From: an uncultured Lachnospiraceae bacterium
GTDB lineage: Bacteria; Bacillota; Clostridia; Lachnospirales; Lachnospiraceae
Assembly (NCBI GenBank): GCA_910580005.1
Contig: CAJTXH010000034.1
Location: 1-23,417, forward strand
Direction: 5' to 3'
Length of the DNA stretch: 23,417 bases
The first letter of the stretch is position 1; each line of letters starts with the position of its first letter. Shown in pieces: positions 8,298 to 16,399 of the stretch. A model generated the notes under the pieces. The model saw only the letters and a program-made list of their open reading frames with translations. It had not been told where the DNA came from and searched no databases. The position numbers and the translations under genes were made by a program.

Positions 8298-8344
8298 CAC
8301 AAAAAGCCTGTAGCATGTATATAGTTTAGTTTCCATGCCACAGG
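8298..8344 (-). terminator. Rho-independent terminator of the sigma/anti-sigma operon
   Basis: On the minus strand the arms at 8344-8334 (CCTGTGGCATG) and 8317-8307 (CATGCTACAGG) pair over 11 positions with one G-U pair, followed by CTTTTTGTGTTT. It lies 26 bases after the stop codon of the anti-sigma-like gene. Confidence 0.85.
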
Positions 8345-8369
8345 TTTCTATAATTATTAAAATGTTTTA

Positions 8370-9548
8370 TTATTTTAAAGTATATTCAGTTTCATTTACT
8401 GTAACTGACTGTATATTATCTGTATCTACTAAACGGTTAAATACAAATGTAATGTTATCATCTGTATCACCACATACATAGTTTGCATTGTCTATTTCGG
8501 TTTTACACTGGTGTATTCCATCCATCTCATGTTCATGTACAATATATTTTTTCCCGTTTTTATAATTTATTGAAACATAATATGCATTATATGGGTCATA
8601 TGCTTCTTCTTTTGAAAGCCCGAGCCCCTTTTTCATATCAACTTTAATTGAAATTGGGGAAACCTCTGCTGTTCCGTTCTTTTTATTATTAAATACTTTT
8701 TTATCTGCCTTGCTTTTTACAGGAACAGAAATAACTTTTTTTTCACTTTTCTCCATATATTCTTTATATTTAATATCATCTGCTGCATAAAGCTCATCCC
8801 TTGTACAAGGATATTTTTCTATGTTAAGAGTAACATTATCTTTATTATCTGAATCCCAGCTTGTCATATAATAATAACAATAAAGCTTGTCTTTTGAAGA
8901 TTTATCAATATCTACAAATATTTTTCCGTCATATTCATCAAAACCAAAATAAAAGTCTGAATTGCCAGAAAAATCTGCCCCTTTGCTCCTGTTATAAGAT
9001 TTATTATAATTAAGTGCATCCACCCCGCCTTTTTTCTCAAGTGTAAATTCTGCAACAGCAGCATTGCCATCATGTACAAACGACATTACAGACAGTTTTG
9101 TATCTCCAATTTTTACATCAACTGGATTATAAGATATATTATCACCAATTAATTTCTCTGCTTTTTCTGGGGCAATATCTTCATATTCTGACTTAGGGTA
9201 TGTTATTTTACATGATGTGTCTTTTTCATTATCATACAAATATTCACTATATGGCTCACTGTATCCAGCTTTGCCTTCACTTCCCCATATCCTGTTAAAG
9301 AACTCCCCGCCTGTTGCAGCATTAGTTATAACTGGTGCAGATACAATTAACAGGACAGCAGCAGCGGCAGCAGCTTTCTTATATTTTTTCACTGGATGTT
9401 TACAAATACCTTTGCGGTACTCTTTAAGAAGTTGTTTTTTATTATTTTTATACTTGTCTGAAAATTCATGCACACCATCTAATGCATCAAAATCTTCAAT
9501 AGAAATATCAAATAACTTCTGATTTATATAATTGTCCTTTTTCTCCAT
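8370..9548 (-). CDS. Putative anti-sigma factor, single-pass membrane protein (DUF4179-like)
   Basis: A protein of about 392 residues encoded directly after, and overlapping by 41 bases, an ECF sigma factor, which is the standard place for its anti-sigma factor. Residues 1-56 are hydrophilic and would bind the sigma factor inside the cell; one membrane segment rich in alanine follows (AAAAAAVLLIVSAPVI, about 58-78); the remaining ~310 residues are outside, with many Lys, Asp and Tyr. The layout and the block after the membrane segment (GGEFFNRIWG) resemble DUF4179 proteins of Firmicutes. There is no zinc-type HxxxCxxC motif. Two ATG codons are possible: 9554 and 9548; the second is preferred because GGGAG lies eight bases before it and only two before the first. 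The signal sensed is unknown. Confidence 0.65.
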   Translation of the reverse strand: MEKKDNYINQKLFDISIEDFDALDGVHEFSDKYKNNKKQLLKEYRKGICKHPVKKYKKAAAAAAVLLIVSAPVITNAATGGEFFNRIWGSEGKAGYSEPYSEYLYDNEKDTSCKITYPKSEYEDIAPEKAEKLIGDNISYNPVDVKIGDTKLSVMSFVHDGNAAVAEFTLEKKGGVDALNYNKSYNRSKGADFSGNSDFYFGFDEYDGKIFVDIDKSSKDKLYCYYYMTSWDSDNKDNVTLNIEKYPCTRDELYAADDIKYKEYMEKSEKKVISVPVKSKADKKVFNNKKNGTAEVSPISIKVDMKKGLGLSKEEAYDPYNAYYVSINYKNGKKYIVHEHEMDGIHQCKTEIDNANYVCGDTDDNITFVFNRLVDTDNIQSVTVNETEYTLK

Positions 9549-10062
9549 ATCCATTACTCCCTTTCATTATAGTTTTAAGCATTAACTTAGCCCGTTCAAA
9601 TCTTTTCCTTACATTTGCCTCAGTAATTCCAAGCTCACTGGCAGTTTCTTTTACTGATAAATTCTTTACAGCAAGGCAATTTACTACTGAATAATATTTT
9701 TCTGGCAATACAGAAACCAGTTCCTCAATATCAACTGGATTTTCCACATTACCATCACAGGAAATATTATTAATATCTGAATCCTGTCCTGGGAAATATA
9801 TAATTTCCTGTTCCCTTTTCTTCTTGTTATAGATATTTATAGAAGAATTTTTAATAACTGTAATTATATATCTTTTACAGTCATCTGAAGCTGGTTCTGC
9901 AAAATATACATTACGTTTCATTAGCTTAATAAAAGCCTCCTGCACTGCATCTTCTGCAAGCCCTTCATCATGCAGCACACTATATGCTACATGGTACATC
10001 TTCTGCTCATATAACTCATAGCATTTTTCAATAAACCTTACTGATGCCCTTTTACTTTGCAT
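9508..10062 (-). CDS. ECF-type RNA polymerase sigma factor
   Basis: A 184-residue sigma-70 family protein with only regions 2 and 4. Region 2 (about 13-50) contains YHVAYSVLHDEGLAEDAVQEAFIKL, and region 4 (about 114-165) contains LPEKYYSVVNCLAV followed by the helix-turn-helix LSVKETASELGITEANVRKRF. The ATG at 10062 has a very good ribosome binding site (GGGAGGTG). Its end overlaps the membrane protein gene, so the two are translationally coupled. Such pairs usually respond to cell-envelope stress and activate their own promoter; the regulon here cannot be read from the sequence. The gene follows a terminator, so it is transcribed independently of the SUKH gene. Confidence 0.93.
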   Translation of the reverse strand: MQSKRASVRFIEKCYELYEQKMYHVAYSVLHDEGLAEDAVQEAFIKLMKRNVYFAEPASDDCKRYIITVIKNSSINIYNKKKREQEIIYFPGQDSDINNISCDGNVENPVDIEELVSVLPEKYYSVVNCLAVKNLSVKETASELGITEANVRKRFERAKLMLKTIMKGSNGYGEKGQLYKSEVI

Positions 10063-10128
10063 TATTGCACCTCCCTTTATATCCTGCTGGCACCAAAGCC
10101 TTATGTATTGTGCTTACACTATATATAA

Positions 10129-10156
10129 CCATTCTGGAAATGGATTTGTGACAAAT
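10129..10156. promoter_or_regulatory. Two abutting dyads upstream of the sigma-factor gene
   Basis: CCATT-CTGGA-AATGG (10129-10143) and ATTTGT-G-ACAAAT (10144-10156) are two inverted repeats that touch each other, 67 bases upstream of the sigma-factor start and just after the terminator of the previous gene. On the minus strand the first reads TTGTCACAA, which might include an ECF -35 element, with TATATA downstream. No standard promoter with correct spacing is seen, which is what one expects if the gene is read by its own ECF sigma. Confidence 0.4.
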
Positions 10157-10157
10157 A

Positions 10158-10194
10158 AAAATTAAAAAAATAAAAAGACGGAAATTTCCCGTCT
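10158..10194 (-). terminator. Rho-independent terminator after the SUKH gene
   Basis: On the minus strand AGACGG and CCGTCT (arms within 10194-10176) close a short AT loop and are followed by TTTTTATTTTTTT. The stem is strong and the T-run long. Confidence 0.88.
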
Positions 10195-10262
10195 AAATTT
10201 TAACATACTTAAAATTATATGTATATTTACATTATATACCAGTGTATTATCTGTGTATTCTT

Positions 10263-10895
10263 TTACTCCTCTGGATTATCTTCATAATATGGCCCGGTTA
10301 ATTCAGCATAGCCAAAGAAATCATCATTATCAAGCTCTAATGTCCTGTCCACATAATATTCAAGCCAGTCAAGAAAATCCATTGTTTTCTGGTTCACTGG
10401 ATTAAATAATGGTAAAATACCAGCATCATTAGCAAGGTCATAATACCAGACAGTGCCATATGTATCTTTATCATCTGAATTTACTATTAATATGCTGTAC
10501 ATAGCGCATCCTTCATGGCATAAGAATATAAACCCTGCATCTATCATATCATAATCAAGCCCTTTGTACTCTTCTTCTGTAAGTTCATAAATATCTAGTG
10601 GGTTTTTGATATTATATATAAATTTCCTGCTGGCATCTGCCTCTTTCTGGTCACGGTCAAAAATTCTATACAATCCGTAAAAAGGCTGTGAACCACTTCC
10701 TGCCACTGTTGTTATAAACCTTCTGTAGTCCTCTGGCAGCCTTATCCCGTTTCTCTGTTCAAACATAGCAACTTTTTCTTCCTTCAATGGCTTATCCCAT
10801 TCTGGTGGGAATTTGCCACACATTTCATTGGGATTTTTTTCTTTAAGTTTCTCCATTTTTTCCATTATACTTTTAATGCGTGCATCAATATCCAT
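10263..10895 (-). CDS. SMI1/KNR4 (SUKH) family protein, stand-alone
   Basis: The 210-residue protein carries the SUKH pattern from about residue 35 to 195: LKEEKVAMFEQRNGIRLPEDYRRFI at the start, GFIFLCHEGCAMYSILIVN in the middle (about 122-140), GTVWYYDLAND, and TMDFLDWLEYYVDRTLE at the end. SUKH proteins are often immunity proteins against polymorphic toxins, but many are single genes of unknown role. No toxin, secretion or repeat gene is adjacent, so an immunity role cannot be shown. It is soluble, acidic and has no signal peptide. The ATG at 10895 has AAGGAGG eight to nine bases upstream. The gene has its own promoter and its own terminator. Confidence 0.85.
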   Translation of the reverse strand: MDIDARIKSIMEKMEKLKEKNPNEMCGKFPPEWDKPLKEEKVAMFEQRNGIRLPEDYRRFITTVAGSGSQPFYGLYRIFDRDQKEADASRKFIYNIKNPLDIYELTEEEYKGLDYDMIDAGFIFLCHEGCAMYSILIVNSDDKDTYGTVWYYDLANDAGILPLFNPVNQKTMDFLDWLEYYVDRTLELDNDDFFGYAELTGPYYEDNPEE

Positions 10896-10934
10896 TTCCT
10901 TTCCTCCTTATGTTATATATATGAAACTATTATT

Positions 10935-10969
10935 ATGGTATTATACCATGGACACTGTTTATTGTACAA
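10935..10969 (-). promoter_or_regulatory. Promoter of the SUKH gene with a palindrome over the -10
   Basis: TTGTAC at 10969-10964 and TATAAT at 10945-10940 with 18 bases between, plus an extended -10 (TGG before TATAAT). The palindrome ATGGTAT-T-ATACCAT (10935-10949) is centred on the -10 box, so it may be an operator. Confidence 0.7.
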
Positions 10970-10987
10970 TCCATCCAGAAAAAGTTA

Positions 10988-11536
10988 TTATTTTTTTGCT
11001 GTTTTACAATATTGCCAGACCTGGATTGTAAATATCAAAAATATAACCAGGTAGACTATAGCTATAGATGTATATATTCCCGTAAATACTTTACCATAAA
11101 TATTGTTTATATGTGAATTAATAAATATTTGTGGAATTATTACACATAAAAAAATAATTATAAGAGGAATTATGCGTCCTTTAAAAACCCGTTTCATAAA
11201 ATCAAGCCTGGAAGAATCATCACAAAAAATTTCTTCATTTCCATTCATTTCTGACGCAGGTTTTCTAAAGTAACTATATCCAAAAAAGTCCTGCAAATAC
11301 TCCCATCCACAATCCTGGAATAATTTTACATATCCGGTTTTACAGGCTCTGCCTTCAGAATTATAATCAAGCTGGTAAATTACATCCTCTGGCTTGCACT
11401 TCTCAAAATGATAAAAGCCAGGAAAAGTTACATTGATAAAACGCCAGCCATTATTATGCTGGAATCTAAGATATTCCTGCTCCTGCTTCCATTGTGGAAT
11501 AGTAAAAAATTTAAATTCCCTCTTCATGCTTCCCAT
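10988..11536 (-). CDS. DUF2812 membrane protein
   Basis: A 182-residue protein with a soluble N-terminal part of about 120 residues and two membrane helices at the C-terminus (about 120-140 and 152-175). The opening KREFKFFTIPQWKQEQEYL with NNGWRFINVTFPGFYHFEKCKPEDVIYQLDY is typical of DUF2812, whose members in Firmicutes almost always lie next to a PadR regulator. That is so here: the gene overlaps the PadR gene by 26 bases. The frame is open to 11575, but the ATG at 11536 was chosen because AGGAGG (11551-11546) lies nine bases upstream. Function unknown; pairs like this are thought to act in envelope or transport responses. Confidence 0.8.
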   Translation of the reverse strand: MGSMKREFKFFTIPQWKQEQEYLRFQHNNGWRFINVTFPGFYHFEKCKPEDVIYQLDYNSEGRACKTGYVKLFQDCGWEYLQDFFGYSYFRKPASEMNGNEEIFCDDSSRLDFMKRVFKGRIIPLIIIFLCVIIPQIFINSHINNIYGKVFTGIYTSIAIVYLVIFLIFTIQVWQYCKTAKK

Positions 11537-11852
11537 ACTGTCCCACCTCCTGCATATTATTGTATAACCGTTCAATCCGCTTCATTTCTAATTCTAAAAC
11601 CTGTCTGCCCAGATACGTAATATGGTAAATTTTTCTTTTATTTTCCTCACAGACAAAATATATTAACCCGTCTTTTTCCATTTTTGATAAACTTCCATAC
11701 ATTGTCCCAGGGCTAATCCTGACTGCTCCTTGTGTCATCTTCTGGACTGCCTGTATAATACCATATCCATGTGTTTCCTTCTGCAAACATAGCAAAATAT
11801 AAAAAGCCGTTTCAGTCATTGGCATATATACTTTTTTAATATGCCCATCCAT
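11511..11852 (-). CDS. PadR-family transcriptional regulator
   Basis: A winged-helix regulator of 113 residues, the usual size for the short PadR class. TETAFYILLCLQKETHGYGIIQAV (about 13-36), VRISPGTMYGSLSKMEKDGLI (about 44-64) and the wing residues NKRKIYHITYLGRQVLE are the diagnostic PadR blocks. The ATG at 11852 was preferred over an upstream ATG at 11930, because GGGAGG lies seven bases before it and the upstream extension would cover the promoter. It probably represses its own operon, as PadR proteins generally do; a dyad at the -10 box fits this. The downstream partner is the DUF2812 gene. The inducer is unknown. Confidence 0.9.
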   Translation of the reverse strand: MDGHIKKVYMPMTETAFYILLCLQKETHGYGIIQAVQKMTQGAVRISPGTMYGSLSKMEKDGLIYFVCEENKRKIYHITYLGRQVLELEMKRIERLYNNMQEVGQYGKHEEGI

Positions 11853-11885
11853 TAAACCGCCTCCCTGTCCAGTATAATATGCCGC

Positions 11886-11930
11886 ACTACGATATATATG
11901 TAGTATAGCACTGCGGTATATATTTGTCAA
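11886..11930 (-). promoter_or_regulatory. Near-consensus promoter with operator-like dyad before padR
   Basis: A perfect -35 TTGACA (11930-11925), a 17-base spacer and TATACT (11907-11902) as -10. The inverted repeat ACTAC-N9-GTAGT (11886-11904) covers the -10 and the expected start of transcription near 11895. A promoter this strong would need repression, and PadR itself is the obvious candidate. Confidence 0.8.
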
Positions 11931-11940
11931 TTAACCAGAA

Positions 11941-12000
11941 AAATAAATAAAAAGCAGCATAAACTATCTATATCAAAAATAATAGTTTATGCCACTTTTT
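11941..12000 (-). terminator. Strong terminator after the aspartate aminotransferase gene
   Basis: The arms at 11949-11967 and 11982-12000 pair over 19 positions, with two G-U pairs on the minus strand, and flanking A/T runs occur on both sides. On the minus strand the stem ends in CTTTTTATTTATTTTT. The symmetry would let it work in both directions. Confidence 0.88.
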
Positions 12001-12044
12001 ATTGTATAATAATATTTTTTGTCTTTTTTGCCCGTTATATTTGG

Positions 12045-13328
12045 TTATTCACCTAATAGCTTTTCCACAGAAGACAGTTTTACACAGATAGCAAACATCC
12101 TTGCTGCCTCTGCCATTTCTTCTGGTGTTGGGAAAGTAGGTGCAATACGGATATTGGAGTCTTCCGGGTCTTTGCCGTATGGATATGTTGCCCCTGCACC
12201 TGTAAGAACAAGTCCAAGTTCCTTACATTTTGCAACAATGTCTTTTGCACAGCCAGGCATTGAATTAAATGAAATAAAATATCCACCTCTTGGCTTTGTC
12301 CAGCTTCCTATTCCAAGCCCTGCAAGCTCTGATTCCAGAATATCTAACACTGCTTCAAATTTTGGGCGTATCAAATCTGCATGTTTCTTCATATGTGCAT
12401 TTAAACCATCTATATTTTTAAAGAACCTTACATGGCGTAACTGGTTTATCTTATCATGCCCTATAATCTGTGTTGTCATAAATTTCTTAATATATTCCAT
12501 ATTTTTAAGTGATGTTGCAATAGCTGATACACCAGAACCAGGGAAACTTACTTTTGAAGTGGAAGCAAATACATAAACCATATCAGGGTTTCCTGCCTTC
12601 TCACATTCTTCTAATATGTTTAAAATCTTATCCTGGGTTTCTTCAAAAATATAATGTATGCAATATGCATTGTCCCAGAAAATCCTGAAGTCTTCTGCTT
12701 TTGGCTTTAAATTTGCAAAGCGTCTTACTACTTCATCTGAATAAGTAATTCCTGTCGGGTTTGAATATTTTGGAACACACCAGATTCCTTTAACTGCTTC
12801 ATCATTATTAACATACTGCTCCACCATATCCATATCTGGCCCATCTTCTCCAAGAGGGACTGGTATCATCTCAATTCCAAATAGTTCTGTAATCTTAAAA
12901 TGCCTGTCATATCCTGGAACTGGACACAAAAATTTAACTTTATCCAGCTTACACCATGGTGTTAAACCGTTTACTCCCATTGCCATAGAACGCATAACTG
13001 TATCATACATAATATTAAGGCTGGAATTTCCACATACAATTACATTTGCTTTCTTGACTTCCATCATATCAGCCATTAACTGCCTGCACTCACCAATACC
13101 ATCCCAGTCACCATAATTCCTGGTATCATTTCCAAGCAAAGTATTCATATCAGATTCTTTATTCACCACGTCTAACATAGGCATGGAAATTGCCAGCTGC
13201 GAAACTCCCGGCTTGCCTCTTGCCATATTAAGCGAAAGCCCTTTTGCCTGCTCTGTTTTAAACTTTTCTTCTAAACTTGCTTTTAATGATAATAACTCAT
13301 TATGGTCCATATCTGTGTATGCCTTCAT
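12045..13328 (-). CDS. Aspartate aminotransferase, subgroup Ic type
   Basis: A fold-type I PLP aminotransferase of 427 residues. It lacks the usual class I signature but fits the Ic branch (Corynebacterium AspT type, PF12897): LNMARGKPG near residue 33, NYGDWDGIGECR (71-82), CGNSSLNIMYD (99-109), PKYSNPTGITYS with the conserved NPTG (190-193), WDNAY with D219, and the PLP lysine K259 in FASTSKVSFPGSGVSA. Members transfer the amino group between aspartate and 2-oxoglutarate, though substrate range can be broader. The ATG at 13328 has GGGAGAGG six bases upstream. It has its own promoter and a strong terminator, so it is a single-gene unit. Confidence 0.88.
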   Translation of the reverse strand: MKAYTDMDHNELLSLKASLEEKFKTEQAKGLSLNMARGKPGVSQLAISMPMLDVVNKESDMNTLLGNDTRNYGDWDGIGECRQLMADMMEVKKANVIVCGNSSLNIMYDTVMRSMAMGVNGLTPWCKLDKVKFLCPVPGYDRHFKITELFGIEMIPVPLGEDGPDMDMVEQYVNNDEAVKGIWCVPKYSNPTGITYSDEVVRRFANLKPKAEDFRIFWDNAYCIHYIFEETQDKILNILEECEKAGNPDMVYVFASTSKVSFPGSGVSAIATSLKNMEYIKKFMTTQIIGHDKINQLRHVRFFKNIDGLNAHMKKHADLIRPKFEAVLDILESELAGLGIGSWTKPRGGYFISFNSMPGCAKDIVAKCKELGLVLTGAGATYPYGKDPEDSNIRIAPTFPTPEEMAEAARMFAICVKLSSVEKLLGE

Positions 13329-13428
13329 ATGTAACCTCTCCCTTCTACATCTGGTTTCCTGTTCTTTTCTTCCTGTATAATACTAAAGAAAACAAAATTA
13401 AACCAGGCAGTATTCTTGTCTAACAGCA

Positions 13429-13457
13429 ATTTTACTTTATTTTTAACAATCTTTCAA
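13429..13457 (-). promoter_or_regulatory. Promoter of the aspartate aminotransferase gene
   Basis: TTGAAA (13457-13452) and TAAAAT (13434-13429) with a 17-base spacer, about 100 bases before the start codon. There is no terminator between the end of the penicillin-binding protein gene and this promoter, so some read-through from the division operon is possible. Confidence 0.65.
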
Positions 13458-13476
13458 GAGAAATTTTAAGCATGTT

Positions 13477-14991
13477 TTAACTTCCAAGGTATTTCCTAAA
13501 CATTTCTTTTGCAACTGGCACTGCATACTGGCTTCCTGTCCCTGCCCCTTCTAATATTATGCTTACCGCAATCCTGGGCTTTTTAGCAGGCGCATAACCT
13601 ATAAACCACGCATGTGATGTACCCTCTGAATCAAATTCCGCTGAACCAGTTTTTCCTGCCACTTTATATGAAAAACTGCTTAATGATGACGCTGTGCCGT
13701 CTTCTACTACAGACATCATAAATTTATTCATAATATCTGCCACATCTTTGTCTATTATCTTTCCATTTGAAGCTGGTTCATATGTTTTTACTGCCTGGCC
13801 TGCTTCATTCTGTATATGGTCTACAACATAGGGTACCATCATTTCCCCGCCATTGGCTATTGTAGCAGCTATCATTGCATTCTGTAATGGCGTAATTGTA
13901 GTTTTGCCCTGCCCTATTACTGTCTGTATTATTTCGTCAGTGCCAGATTTTTTATCAAGTAAAAATTTGCTCCGGTTATATTCAAATTTAACAGGAAGTT
14001 TCTGGTTGAACATAAATTTATTACAAAGTCTGCGGAATGATTTTATATCCAGTGACATGCCTATATTGGCAAATGAGGCATTACATGATTTGGCAAGGGA
14101 ATGGTTTAAATCCAGGCCACCATGTTCTTCATTCCCATAACAGTTTATAACATTGCCTTCAAAGGACTCTGAACCCTTACATTTATATGAATATTTCCTG
14201 AAAGATGAACGGTTCTCAAGTATATACTCTATAGCTGTAAGCACTTTAAATGTAGAACCTGGTGGGTAAAGCCCCTGTGTTGCCCTGTTGACAAGTGAGG
14301 ACTGTGAACCTTCGTCTTCAACAAGGTTGTCCCAGTCTTCTTCTACAGTATTTGGATTATATCCTGGCTTTGACACCATTGCAAGTATTTTACCAGTGGA
14401 AGGCTCAATTGCAACCGCTGCACCTTTATAGTTCCCAAGTGCATTATATGTTGTCTGCTGCAGCCCCGAATCCAGTGTTGTATATACATCATCACCCAGG
14501 TTTTTTTCACCCCTGAAAGTTGTAACAAGCTGTTTTAACGGGTTTGAATGTGATGTTAACAGAGGGTAACACTGTGAAAGCTCTACTCCTGTCATACTGT
14601 TTGCCATCCTTCCTGTAACATGGCAAAATATATCGTTAAAAGGGTAAACCCTTTTTTCTGTGCCATCTCCTTCTGTAACTGTCTTTGCAAGCACTTTGCC
14701 ATCTGATGAATATATGCTGCCACGCACAATACGTTCTGCAAGTATATTCCTGCGCTTATTATATGGATTGTTAATAACTTCACTGCTGTCATTAACCATA
14801 AAATACACAATATAACCTGCCATACACATAAACACAATTACTACTGCATATGTTACAATTATTATCTGTGCATTGCCCCTCCTGCCTGCACTGGCATCTT
14901 TTATATGGGCTGGCAGCCTGTTATCCTGTCTTTCTGCGTTTTCCCTGGTTTCTTCTGCCCTGTTGGCGTTTTCTGTTCTCTCCCTGCGCAT
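13477..14991 (-). CDS. Class B penicillin-binding protein (transpeptidase)
   Basis: A 504-residue membrane-anchored transpeptidase that crosslinks peptidoglycan outside the cell. A charged cytoplasmic tail of about 40 residues is followed by one membrane helix (about 41-65), a short linker domain containing RGSIYSSDGKVLAK, and the catalytic domain with STFK (S246-K249), SCN (302-304) and KTGS (447-450). It lacks the large dimerisation and PASTA domains, and resembles the PbpA type that works with a RodA-like partner. The start at 14991 is preferred over 15012 because AGGAGG lies six bases upstream. It overlaps the SEDS polymerase gene by 71 bases, so the two are translated together and probably act as a pair. 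Confidence 0.92.
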   Translation of the reverse strand: MRRERTENANRAEETRENAERQDNRLPAHIKDASAGRRGNAQIIIVTYAVVIVFMCMAGYIVYFMVNDSSEVINNPYNKRRNILAERIVRGSIYSSDGKVLAKTVTEGDGTEKRVYPFNDIFCHVTGRMANSMTGVELSQCYPLLTSHSNPLKQLVTTFRGEKNLGDDVYTTLDSGLQQTTYNALGNYKGAAVAIEPSTGKILAMVSKPGYNPNTVEEDWDNLVEDEGSQSSLVNRATQGLYPPGSTFKVLTAIEYILENRSSFRKYSYKCKGSESFEGNVINCYGNEEHGGLDLNHSLAKSCNASFANIGMSLDIKSFRRLCNKFMFNQKLPVKFEYNRSKFLLDKKSGTDEIIQTVIGQGKTTITPLQNAMIAATIANGGEMMVPYVVDHIQNEAGQAVKTYEPASNGKIIDKDVADIMNKFMMSVVEDGTASSLSSFSYKVAGKTGSAEFDSEGTSHAWFIGYAPAKKPRIAVSIILEGAGTGSQYAVPVAKEMFRKYLGS

Positions 14992-16399
14992 CAAATCCCT
15001 CCTTGTCACCATTTAACACATACATTCCCTGTATTATGCTGAAAAGTATTACTGTACTTATTACTGAGCTGCCTCCATAGCTTACAAGTGGAAGCGTAAC
15101 ACCTGTTGATGGTATAAACTTTGTAACACCACCTATTGTCAGGAATACCTGGAAAATATATTCTATGCTTAACCCTAGTGCTGCCAGTTTATAAAACCTT
15201 CTCTGCATTTTTAGTGATATATTAATAAACATAACAAAACAGCTTATTTCTACAAGAATAAGGCATATGCCAAAGAAAGTTCCAAGTTCTTCACATATTG
15301 CTGAAAAAATAAAATCACTTTCTGCTACTGGGATTACGCCTGGCATCCCTTCACCAAGCCCCATGCCAAACCAGCCTCCTGTTCCTATTGCAAATAGTGA
15401 ATGTGCAACTTGGTATCCTGCCTTATCTATATGGCTCCAAGGGTCGCTCCATGCAATTACCCTTGTCTGCACATGTGTAAAAAGATGATAAGCTGCTACT
15501 GCTGCCACTGTGCCTGCCAGAAGCCCTGCGCCTAAATATATTGCTTTCCTGCTGGCAACAAATAATATAACAATATATGTTATATAAAATATAAGCGCTG
15601 CACCTAAATCTTTTTCTGCAACAAGTATTAACACATGTATGGCAGCCAGCACTGAAACCCTGGCAACATTCAGGAAATTGGTGGATTTGGCAAGCAGTGC
15701 CGCTGCAAAAAATACAAATAGTATTTTAACAAATTCTGAAGGCTGCAAGGCAAACCTGCCTATAACTATCCAGTTTTTTGCACCATATTTTTCCTCACCT
15801 ATTACAAATACAAGCGCAAGCAGGATTATACCTGTTATTGCATATACCCACCCAAGCTTGTCAAAATACTGGAACTTTTCTATAAGGTATGGTATAAACA
15901 GGCTTGCCAGGCATATGGCCGCCGCAAATGCCATCTGTTTTGTGACATAGCCTTTGCCAAGCCGCATAAGCATTATAAAGCCCGTGGCAAGCAGCATAAG
16001 CATATTGTTAAGCAGGGTTTTAGACAGCCCCTTGTATACATATGGGTATGCCTTGCTTGCAAATACCAGGAATGCGAACTGTATAAAATAATAAACTGCA
16101 ATTTTTATGTCAAGGCTGTTTAAATATAATACAAGCGTGCAGATAAAATGTATACTATACATCAAATATTTCTGCCGTTTATATATTTTCTCTTTTTTTT
16201 CAATATTGCTTCCTAAAAATACTGTAAAACAATGCCATGTATATATAGCAAACAGTATTATAATTATATATTTAGAAGTTACTACTAATATAGTATGAAG
16301 CATTCCTGCAACATCCATATCACCAAATATACCTGACAGTTTTTTTACTGCCTCTTTTTTATCCATGTTAATCCCCCATGCTGTCTTATAAAATGCCAC
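14921..16399 (-). CDS. FtsW/RodA/SpoVE-family peptidoglycan glycosyltransferase (SEDS)
   Basis: A polytopic membrane protein (492 residues from the GTG at 16399) with about ten helices. The SEDS signatures are present: PSEFVKILFVFFAAALL, EKDLGAALIF, GEGMPGVIPVAESDFIFSAICEELG, and PSTGVTLPLVSYGGSSV near the end. It polymerises lipid II for wall growth. Whether it is a division (FtsW), elongation (RodA) or spore (SpoVE) type cannot be settled from the sequence. Two starts are possible: GTG 16399, which overlaps the U32 stop by one base and has GGAGGGG nine bases upstream, or ATG 16366, with GGGGGA about six bases upstream. The C-terminal tail of some 30 residues is rich in Arg, Lys and Gln and is encoded in the overlap with the PBP gene. 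Confidence 0.92.
   Translation of the reverse strand: MAFYKTAWGINMDKKEAVKKLSGIFGDMDVAGMLHTILVVTSKYIIIILFAIYTWHCFTVFLGSNIEKKEKIYKRQKYLMYSIHFICTLVLYLNSLDIKIAVYYFIQFAFLVFASKAYPYVYKGLSKTLLNNMLMLLATGFIMLMRLGKGYVTKQMAFAAAICLASLFIPYLIEKFQYFDKLGWVYAITGIILLALVFVIGEEKYGAKNWIVIGRFALQPSEFVKILFVFFAAALLAKSTNFLNVARVSVLAAIHVLILVAEKDLGAALIFYITYIVILFVASRKAIYLGAGLLAGTVAAVAAYHLFTHVQTRVIAWSDPWSHIDKAGYQVAHSLFAIGTGGWFGMGLGEGMPGVIPVAESDFIFSAICEELGTFFGICLILVEISCFVMFINISLKMQRRFYKLAALGLSIEYIFQVFLTIGGVTKFIPSTGVTLPLVSYGGSSVISTVILFSIIQGMYVLNGDKEGFDAQGENRKRQQGRRNQGKRRKTG

Larger units (their letters stand above)
8072..8369 (-). other. 298-base intergenic region between argC and the anti-sigma-like gene
   Basis: It holds the terminator of the sigma-factor operon (8301-8344), an AT-rich stretch with candidate ArgR boxes, the arg promoter and the argC leader. 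The leader contains a possible small hairpin (CCAG near 8124 pairing with CTGG near 8110). No T-box, riboswitch or ORF is recognisable. Confidence 0.6.
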
